NCBI GenBank assembly: GCA_900313705.1
Contig: OMSJ01000020.1
Coordinates: forward strand, 1 to 34,014
Reading direction: 5' to 3'
DNA from: an uncultured Prevotellaceae bacterium
GTDB lineage: Bacteria; Bacteroidota; Bacteroidia; Bacteroidales; Bacteroidaceae
DNA: 34,014 bases
A model generated the notes under the pieces. The model saw nothing but the letters and a program-made list of their open reading frames with translations, ran no database searches and was not told the DNA's origin. Shown piece after piece: positions 24,580 through 31,006 of this stretch; position 1 is the stretch's first letter, and each line of letters starts with the position of its first letter. Both the position numbers and the translations under genes were made by a program.

Positions 24580-24748
24580 AAGGTGAAAAGTTGGAAAAGT
24601 GAAAAGGTGAAAAAGTGAAAGGGTAAAAAAGTGAAAAGGTGAAAAAGTGAAAGGGTAAAAAAGTGAAAAGGTGAAAAAGTGAAAGGGGGAAAAGTGAAAG
24701 GGTGAAAAGTTGAAAAAGTGAAAGGGTGAAAAAGTGAAAGGGTGAAAA
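24580..24748. repeat. GTGAAAAG tandem repeats ahead of radC
   Basis: The whole spacer between the GT2 stop and radC is made of about twenty units such as GTGAAAAG, GTGAAAAA and GGTAAAAAA. The last unit supplies the GTG start codon of radC (24742-24744). The same family appears at 25792-25884. Confidence 0.9.
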
Positions 24749-25422
24749 CAATCAAGGAATGGGCTCCAGAAGACCGCCCACGTGAAAGGCTACTTGCCTA
24801 TGGCGCGGAGACGCTGAGCAAGGCCGAACTGCTGGCTATCCTCATCGGTAGTGGTGTGCCAGGCAAGTCGGCAGTCGATATCATGCGCACCATCCTCTCT
24901 GACTATGGAGACAGCCTGATGTCGCTTGCCAAAGCCTCGGTCCAGGAACTGATGCGCTACGAGGGTATCGGCGAGGCGAAGGCCGTGACCATCGTTGCTG
25001 CCTGCCAGCTTGCCAGCCAGCGCCTGAAGGAAGGCCTGCCTCAGCGAATGCAAATCAATACGTCGGCTGATGCCTTCGAATACTTCCGTCCGCGAATGCA
25101 AGACCTCACCGTCGAGGAGTGTCACCTGATGCTGCTCGACCAGGGCATGAAGGTCAAAGGTTCTGTCCTGCTCAGCAAGGGCGGCATAGCAGGAGCCTCG
25201 GTCGATGTACGTTGCCTGCTGCGTGAAGCCTTGCTCGGTCAAGCCGTTGCCGTAGTCCTTTGCCATAACCATCCCAGCGGACGCACACAGCCAAGCCGCG
25301 ATGACGATAACCTCACCCGCAAAGCTGCCGAAGCCTGCAGAGCAACAGGCATCCGCTTCGTGGACCACATCATCTTCGCCGGCAACAACTACTATAGCTA
25401 TCAGGAAAACGGGAAGCTGTGA
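24742..25422 (+). CDS. radC: RadC family JAB-domain protein
   Basis: The 226-residue protein has an N-terminal helix-hairpin-helix region (KAELLAILIGSG, MRYEGIGEAKAVTI) and a C-terminal JAB/MPN domain with the metal motif HNHPSGRTQPSRDD (H175, H177, D188). Historically annotated as a DNA repair protein, but the biochemical role is unsettled. Only the GTG at 24742 gives the conserved opening IKEWAPEDRPRERLL. That GTG and the A-rich bases before it are part of the GTGAAAAG repeat, so the repeat forms the translation start region. Confidence 0.93.
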   Translation: MKTIKEWAPEDRPRERLLAYGAETLSKAELLAILIGSGVPGKSAVDIMRTILSDYGDSLMSLAKASVQELMRYEGIGEAKAVTIVAACQLASQRLKEGLPQRMQINTSADAFEYFRPRMQDLTVEECHLMLLDQGMKVKGSVLLSKGGIAGASVDVRCLLREALLGQAVAVVLCHNHPSGRTQPSRDDDNLTRKAAEACRATGIRFVDHIIFAGNNYYSYQENGKL

Positions 25423-25473
25423 AGTGAAGAATGAAGAATTTGCTACCGCCCGAATAATTAAGAATTGTGAATT

Positions 25474-25791
25474 ATGAATGAAGAATTGGAGATACAGGAA
25501 AGGGTCATCGAAGTGCTCAAGACAGTCTTCGACCCGGAGATACCTGTCAACATATACGACCTCGGACTTATCTATCGCATTGAGTTCAGCGAAAACAACA
25601 CCATGCTGAGCGTCGATATGACGCTGACTGCACCCAACTGTCCTGCTGCCGACTTCATCGTGGAGGATGTGCGGCAGAAGCTTGAAACCATCTCTGGCAT
25701 CGAGAAGGTTGAAGTGAACCTTGTCTTCGAACCCGAATGGGACAAGAACATGATGAGCGAAGAAGCAAAGATGGAGCTGGGGTTCCTATAA
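25474..25791 (+). CDS. SufT-like MIP18/DUF59 iron-sulfur assembly factor
   Basis: A 105-residue protein with the DUF59 motif VFDPEIPVNIYDLGLIYRIE and the conserved cysteine in TAPNCPAADFIVEDV, ending VNLVFEPEWDKNMMSEEAKMELG. Such proteins help mature Fe-S proteins, probably by carrying or transferring clusters. The other suf genes are not in this window. The ATG at 25474 lies in a degenerate repeat (AATTATGAATGAAGAATTG), so the first residues MNEEL are repeat-like. It is 51 nt downstream of radC. Confidence 0.88.
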   Translation: MNEELEIQERVIEVLKTVFDPEIPVNIYDLGLIYRIEFSENNTMLSVDMTLTAPNCPAADFIVEDVRQKLETISGIEKVEVNLVFEPEWDKNMMSEEAKMELGFL

Positions 25792-25884
25792 AGGTGAAAA
25801 GTTGTAAAGGTGAAAAGGTGAAAAGTTGAAAAGGTAAAAAATATAAAGGGTGAAAAAGTGAAAAATATAAAGAGTTAAAAGGTG
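25792..25884. repeat. GTGAAAAG tandem repeats ahead of lpxH
   Basis: The spacer is made of GTGAAAAG, GTAAAAAAT and similar units. As with radC, the final unit provides the GTG start (25882-25884) of the next gene. Confidence 0.9.
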
Positions 25885-26664
25885 AAGAACGTATATTTTA
25901 TAAGCGATGCACATTTAGGATGCCTTGCGTTGGAGCACCGCCGCCAGCAGGAACGTCGCCTGGTTCGTTTCCTCGACGAGATTAAGGATAAAGCCGGAGC
26001 CATCTATATGCTTGGCGACATGTTCGACTTCTGGTTCGAGTACCAGACCGTCGTACCGAAAGGCTTCACGCGTTTCCTGGGCAAGATAAGCGAACTGACC
26101 GACATGGGCATCGAGGTTCACTACTTCACAGGCAATCACGACATCTGGTGCCTCGACTACCTGGAGAAGGAATGCGGCGTGACGCTTCACCGAAAAGCAC
26201 TAACGCTTGAGATTGGCGACCAGACGTTCTTTCTCGCTCATGGCGACGGATTGGGAGACCGCGACTGGAAGTTTCGGTTCATCCGTGGCATCTTCCATAA
26301 CGGTCTATGCCAATGGGCATTCCGCTGGCTGCATCCTGCCTTCGGTATGCGCTTCGGACTAAACTGGGCAAAGCACAGCAGACTCAAGTACAGACACGAC
26401 ACCAGTTCCGGCTCCAAGGTAAGCGGTGACCTGCCATATCAGGGCGAGGACAAGGAACCGCTTGTGCTCTTTGCTAAGCAGTACCTGAAAGAGCATCCCG
26501 ACGTGGACTTCTTCATCTTTGGGCATCGCCACATAGAGCTCGACCTTGCCCTGACCCGACAGACACGCATCATCATCTTGGGCGACTGGGTTTCACAGTT
26601 CACCTATGCTGTCTATAATGGCGAGCAACTCTATCTGGAAAGCTACATCGAAGGGGAGCAATAA
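25882..26664 (+). CDS. lpxH: UDP-2,3-diacylglucosamine diphosphatase
   Basis: Hydrolyses UDP-2,3-diacylglucosamine to lipid X and UMP in lipid A synthesis, at the cytosolic face of the inner membrane. The 260-residue calcineurin-like enzyme shows the metal motifs DAHLG (D9, H11), GDMFDFWFEY, GNHDIW, HGDG and FGHRH. Start GTG 25882 places the first motif at the usual distance from the N-terminus; the codon belongs to the GTGAAAAG repeat. It is the last gene of the hisS run and converges with the BASS transporter, 18 nt apart. No terminator hairpin was seen between them. Confidence 0.93.
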   Translation: MKNVYFISDAHLGCLALEHRRQQERRLVRFLDEIKDKAGAIYMLGDMFDFWFEYQTVVPKGFTRFLGKISELTDMGIEVHYFTGNHDIWCLDYLEKECGVTLHRKALTLEIGDQTFFLAHGDGLGDRDWKFRFIRGIFHNGLCQWAFRWLHPAFGMRFGLNWAKHSRLKYRHDTSSGSKVSGDLPYQGEDKEPLVLFAKQYLKEHPDVDFFIFGHRHIELDLALTRQTRIIILGDWVSQFTYAVYNGEQLYLESYIEGEQ

Positions 26665-26682
26665 CCCCACCTTGATTTACCT

Positions 26683-27621
26683 TCACGACGAAGCGGACTG
26701 GCAGTAGTGGCCGAATAGCTTGGCAGCCAGGGCTCCGCTGATATTATGCCATACGCTGAATACAGCCCCGGGAATTGTTGCCAAGGGGAAGGCTGCGAAA
26801 TGCAAGACGGCAAGCGACGAGGCAAGGCCGGAGTTCTGCATTCCGACCTCGATGCTGAGGGCCACGCTCTTCGGCCTCGACAGACGCAAGAGACGGCCTA
26901 TGGCGAAGCCAAGAACAAGTCCCGACAAGTTGTGAATCATAACGACGAGCACCACTATCATGCCGCCCAACATGAGACGGTCAGCATTGTGCGACACGAC
27001 GATTCCCACCGTAATGGCTATTGCCAAGGATGAGAAGGCGGGCAGGTAAGGCGTGACGCTCTTGGTCATCCTTGGCAGGAAGCGCTGGCAAAGCAAGCCA
27101 ATGGCAATAGGAGCTATCACTACATAAACGATACTCTTCAACATGCCGACGGTATCGACATCGACCATCGTGCCTGCCATCAGCCACACCAGCAACGGCG
27201 TCAGCAGCGGAGCGAGCAGGGTAGAGGTCGCAGTCATGCCCACCGAGAGAGCCAAATCGCCTTTGGCAAGGTAGGTGATGACGTTGGAAGCCGTACCGCC
27301 TGGACAGCAGCCCACGAGGATGACACCCAATGCCAGCTCCTTAGGCAGGGAGAAGCACCACGCCAGTAAGCAAGCCAGCAGAGGCATCACCGTGAATTGT
27401 GCCAAGCAACCTATGAGGATGTCTTTGGGACGGCTCAAGACCACCTTGAAGTCATGGGGCGAGAGTGTCAAGCCCATTCCGAACATTATCACGCCAAGCA
27501 TCGGATTGATGGTCCAAGTGTCAATCCAGATAAACGAAGCCGGCACGAACAACGAAACGGCACCTACGGCCAATACTATCATCCCCATCCATCGGGCTAT
27601 GTAATCACACAATACCTTCAT
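26683..27621 (-). CDS. Bile acid:sodium symporter (BASS) family transporter
   Basis: A 312-residue inner-membrane protein with about nine or ten hydrophobic helices. Family signatures include MFGMGLTLSPHDFKVVL, the GCCPGGTASNVITYLAKGD sodium-site motif, and EVGMQNSGLASSLAVLHF. Members move bile acids, pantoate, pyruvate or other organic anions with sodium; the substrate here cannot be inferred. It starts 64 nt downstream of the large glycoside hydrolase on the same strand and may be co-transcribed with it; no separate TAnnTTTG element was found in the gap. Confidence 0.9.
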   Translation of the reverse strand: MKVLCDYIARWMGMIVLAVGAVSLFVPASFIWIDTWTINPMLGVIMFGMGLTLSPHDFKVVLSRPKDILIGCLAQFTVMPLLACLLAWCFSLPKELALGVILVGCCPGGTASNVITYLAKGDLALSVGMTATSTLLAPLLTPLLVWLMAGTMVDVDTVGMLKSIVYVVIAPIAIGLLCQRFLPRMTKSVTPYLPAFSSLAIAITVGIVVSHNADRLMLGGMIVVLVVMIHNLSGLVLGFAIGRLLRLSRPKSVALSIEVGMQNSGLASSLAVLHFAAFPLATIPGAVFSVWHNISGALAAKLFGHYCQSASS

Positions 27622-27685
27622 ATTATCAGAGTTTTATCATTGTCGAACATTATTGTCTAAAGGAACCTCTTCACGTAATCTGTTC

Positions 27686-30600
27686 TCATCTGGTCATCAA
27701 GGAACTTCGTCCCTTTTCTACCTTTATATATATACCCTTCGGGAAGTCCGAAGCATGTGGCAGAATGCGTCGCCCGCTAAGGTCGTAGTATCGGAGAAGA
27801 TTCGGCTCACCGGAACTCGTGGATTCTCGAACCGCTTCGATGCCGTCGGGGTCGTCGATGGCATGATACCTGAGCACGAAATCCGTTGCGCACCACCAGC
27901 CTTCGCGGTTGTCGCTGGTGCCTGTAGCATCTCCGAAGGTATGCCATTTGCCCGTCTCTGCTCCATGCTTGGAACCAACAAAGCCTACGACGAGCGAACC
28001 GTTTGGCGCCACGTAGAGTGGGGTGGAGGTGAGCGTATCCCAATGTTCTTCGACGGGCATGTCGAAATATCCTCTACTGATGGTGGGTGTGACAGCCTCA
28101 ACGCCACCGCTCTTCAGGTATCCGTGCTGGTCGGAGATGCAGAAGTGCTCCGTCATGGCCTTGCATTCCAACTGGTAGTAGCCTTCGGGCAGATTGGTGA
28201 GTGTCTGATGGATTTCCATCGTAGCGTCCTGCCTGGTCGTGCTCCACCATGCATTCCAGCAAGTCCGTCCGAACTTGGTGGCGGCTCGCTGGTCACCGTC
28301 CTTGTAGGTGCCTGCCTTCACTTGCCAGCCATCGGACTTCTCACCAGCGAATGAGGGGTTCTTGGGCTGCCTGTCGGAGAGCTGGAAGGCGAGGTTCTCG
28401 TTCATCAGCGTTTGTAAGCGGGAGTAGGATGCTATCACTTCTCGCGCAGTCTGAGCTTCGTTCAGTCGGTCCAGCATTATGAGCATCTCGTCGTAGCTTG
28501 GGCAAGGATGCTGTTCGATGGCTTTCAAGGTAGTGAAAATGACGGGGGACGCAGCTTTCATGCGTACGGCTGAGAGGTGGTCGGACAGCACCTTCTCGTA
28601 CAATTCCATCGTATCTTCCTCGGGGGAAGCTATCATGGAACTCAAATCTTCGTTGAGGAAGGGATAGTCCTTATTATAGTTTATCTGTGCTTCGGCTCTG
28701 AGACGTGTCTTCTCTATTCCGTCGGCAAAGGCTTCCTCCCGTGTAGGAAAGAGCTGGCGCAATTGCACTCCGTCTATCTGAGCTTTGGCTGCCAACGCAC
28801 AGCACGACAAGATACCGCTGGCGTATGTGTCGGAGTTAAAGACAAAGGTGTTTGCGTTCCAGTCTGTGTTGTTGTCGGCCTTCGCCACCGTCTTAGAGAG
28901 AGATGTCCCGTTCTTGGAGAGGTAGAACTTGATGTAGTTGCCGCCGTTGCGTGTGGCGATGCGGAATACATAGTTCTGCCCAGGCACCAGCGTGACAGCT
29001 GTCTTGACTGCAGCCGCCGTGTTTGTACTGCCCGTCAGGTGTGCTTGCAGGTAGTGGCTCTCCTGGTAGCCGCCATCGCCTACGACCTGGAACTGAGGAT
29101 CGTCGAGTGGCTGCCCTGTTCCGCTGGTCCAGCCGGTGAAGCCAAGGTCAAATTCACCATTCGGGAAGAGGTTCCCACCAGCATAATAGAGCTGACCTTC
29201 CACTTCGAAGGCATCGCCAAGACAGAGTTCATTCGAGGTGTAGTACTCCTTGCCGTTGAGGTCAACGAGATGGAGTCGGTATAGGAGGCCTTCGTCGTTC
29301 TCCACGTCATAGGTATAGGATGCAGCAACCTCCTTTTGCGCAATGGTATCGATCACGACCCAAAGCCCCAACCTGTTCTTCATCTGTATCTCCATCAAGC
29401 GGTTGTATTCACCATTGGCATCGTACCACGACAGTCTGGTCTTGCCCGAAGGGAGCACCTCTTGCCGGAACTGCGATGGTCCCTTCTGCGGGGGAGTGGT
29501 GGGTACGAAGTCGTACTTGCCGTTGTAGCCCAAGCCCGCATTGATGCCGGCATAGTAGCGTCCGGCTTCGGTCAGGCTTCCGTTCTTGTAGAGCTTAGAG
29601 GGGTCGCGCTCGCCGTTCCAATAGTAATAGCGCTCGATGCAGTCGTTGTCGTTCAGCACGGGACAGATGCGCTTCAGCGTTTCCGCGTTCTGGCTCTCGG
29701 TGACACCGCTTGCGAAGGCACCGTTGCTGTTCCACGAAGCGCCCCACACCCATTCCGAAATCCATACCGGGCGGCCCGTCGTGTTGGTCCAGTTCCTGAT
29801 AGAGCTGAAGTTTCCCTCTGGCCAATAGCAATGGAGGTCGATGATGTCGCATCGCCAGCCGCGGGCGTCGATGCTGTCGATGAAGCGTTTGATGTAACCT
29901 GAGCCGTTTGTGTAGTCGCTACCGTCCCACGACGAAGGGGAGCAGAGCCGCATTCCTGTAGCCATGAGGTCTTCCCAGTTTGCAAGCACGGCATCCACGT
30001 CTTCTGTCTTTCCCTTGGGGTCGTCGGCAGTATTCATCGGCTCGTTGTTGGTCTTCATGTGAGGCGAGGTAGTGCAGGCCCCAAGCGACGAAGGCGAGGG
30101 ATAGTTCTCATAGATGTGGTGAGGAACATTCTCCACGTCAGGCCCCATGTCGCTGGTCGTGCCCCACGTATAGGTACTTGTGACGTTCAGGGCAGAGCAG
30201 GCAGCATCGTCACCTCCGGCAGCAGCCAGTTGCGGCTTGCCCGTGTCGTACCACCGGAAGATGCGATAGGACGAAATCGTCTGGTCAAGGACGGCAGGCA
30301 GCACAGCCACTTCAAGGTCCTTGTCTGCAGCGATGAAGCAGCGGCTATAGCCTCGTCCCTTGGGGCGCGTGGAGAACGTGACCATGTACCCTCTCTTCAA
30401 TCGGAAGGAGCGAATGCGATTGTTCAGCTTCGCTTCGGTCAGGGTATTCATGTAGCCACTCGAGTTCTCTGTGCCGAAGCTGTTGCAACTGTCTCCCTGG
30501 AACTTCTGCTCAGCAAAGACGGTCAGCGGCTTGTGGTACCTGTCATAAGGCATGACGATGCAGCCGCGGCCATAGAGCTTCACCTGGCAGTTGCCGTTGT

Positions 30601-30880
30601 TGACGGCTCTCTTGCCATTTATCTGCACCTTCGTCAGCCACTTGCTTATGACTACAGACGGCTTCACCTGAGTGAAGATGAGGACCGCATGTTCGGTATT
30701 GGCGATGTTCACCAGTCCCTCGTCTTTGAAGGGTGTGGTGCCCGTTATCAGGTAGTCAATGTCTTCGGTCAGCGTGACGGCCGTAGAGACCTGCATGACA
30801 GATGTCCTCTTGTTGGCAGCCGTCATCGCGAAGGGCAGCCAAAGCAAAAGGAGCATTAGTAATCTGTGTGTTGTTTTCAT
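27686..30880 (-). CDS. Large secreted multidomain glycoside hydrolase (Glyco_hydro_cc-like)
   Basis: A 1064-residue protein with signal peptide (MKTTHRLLMLLLLWLPFAMTAA). Residues about 25-200 form a beta-rich domain. The TIM-barrel part (about 210-450) shows KTNNEPMN (candidate acid/base E280) and WISEWVWGASW (candidate nucleophile E376), as in clan GH-A enzymes such as PF11790/GH128. Then come a fibronectin-like segment (about 465-560), a carbohydrate-binding-like domain (NLFPNGEFDLGFTGW), a helical linker, another beta domain (NPSFAGEKSDGWQV...GYYQLECKA), and a C-terminal tail YYDLSGRRI...PKGIYIKV matching that of the BspA-like protein. The substrate is unknown; the divergent alpha-L-rhamnosidase suggests a plant or microbial polysaccharide. 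Family-level call is moderately sure. Confidence 0.72.
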   Translation of the reverse strand: MKTTHRLLMLLLLWLPFAMTAANKRTSVMQVSTAVTLTEDIDYLITGTTPFKDEGLVNIANTEHAVLIFTQVKPSVVISKWLTKVQINGKRAVNNGNCQVKLYGRGCIVMPYDRYHKPLTVFAEQKFQGDSCNSFGTENSSGYMNTLTEAKLNNRIRSFRLKRGYMVTFSTRPKGRGYSRCFIAADKDLEVAVLPAVLDQTISSYRIFRWYDTGKPQLAAAGGDDAACSALNVTSTYTWGTTSDMGPDVENVPHHIYENYPSPSSLGACTTSPHMKTNNEPMNTADDPKGKTEDVDAVLANWEDLMATGMRLCSPSSWDGSDYTNGSGYIKRFIDSIDARGWRCDIIDLHCYWPEGNFSSIRNWTNTTGRPVWISEWVWGASWNSNGAFASGVTESQNAETLKRICPVLNDNDCIERYYYWNGERDPSKLYKNGSLTEAGRYYAGINAGLGYNGKYDFVPTTPPQKGPSQFRQEVLPSGKTRLSWYDANGEYNRLMEIQMKNRLGLWVVIDTIAQKEVAASYTYDVENDEGLLYRLHLVDLNGKEYYTSNELCLGDAFEVEGQLYYAGGNLFPNGEFDLGFTGWTSGTGQPLDDPQFQVVGDGGYQESHYLQAHLTGSTNTAAAVKTAVTLVPGQNYVFRIATRNGGNYIKFYLSKNGTSLSKTVAKADNNTDWNANTFVFNSDTYASGILSCCALAAKAQIDGVQLRQLFPTREEAFADGIEKTRLRAEAQINYNKDYPFLNEDLSSMIASPEEDTMELYEKVLSDHLSAVRMKAASPVIFTTLKAIEQHPCPSYDEMLIMLDRLNEAQTAREVIASYSRLQTLMNENLAFQLSDRQPKNPSFAGEKSDGWQVKAGTYKDGDQRAATKFGRTCWNAWWSTTRQDATMEIHQTLTNLPEGYYQLECKAMTEHFCISDQHGYLKSGGVEAVTPTISRGYFDMPVEEHWDTLTSTPLYVAPNGSLVVGFVGSKHGAETGKWHTFGDATGTSDNREGWWCATDFVLRYHAIDDPDGIEAVRESTSSGEPNLLRYYDLSGRRILPHASDFPKGIYIKVEKGRSSLMTR

Positions 30881-30902
30881 GGAACTTATTGTTTTCTTAC
30901 TG

Positions 30903-30934
30903 CAAAGTTACGATTAAGTAAGAGAACAACCAAA
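30903..30934 (-). promoter_or_regulatory. Promoter of the large glycoside hydrolase gene
   Basis: TTTG (30934-30931), 20-nt spacer, TAACTTTG (30910-30903) on the minus strand, about 23 nt before the ATG at 30880. Both boxes match the consensus. Confidence 0.75.
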
Positions 30935-30943
30935 TATGTTTGG
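30930..30943. promoter_or_regulatory. 14-bp palindrome spanning both divergent -33 boxes
   Basis: CCAAATATGTTTGG is an inverted repeat with 5-bp arms (CCAAA/TTTGG). Each arm contains the -33 box of one of the two divergent glycoside hydrolase promoters, so polymerase binding to one side should exclude the other. It may also be an operator. Confidence 0.5.
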
Positions 30944-30970
30944 CTTTTTAATAGAAATAAACTACATTTG
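30939..30970 (+). promoter_or_regulatory. Promoter of the GH78 gene
   Basis: TTTG (30939-30942), 20-nt spacer, TACATTTG (30963-30970), 36 nt before ATG 31007. Both boxes match the Bacteroidetes consensus. Confidence 0.75.
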
Positions 30971-31006
30971 CAGTCGTAAAAGAACAACAACATAGACAAT
31001 ATCAAC

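Noticed and set aside
24557..24755. Phe/Leu-rich open frames on the minus strand
   Set aside because: They are simply the reverse strand of the GTGAAAAG repeat, with a monotonous composition and no initiation context.
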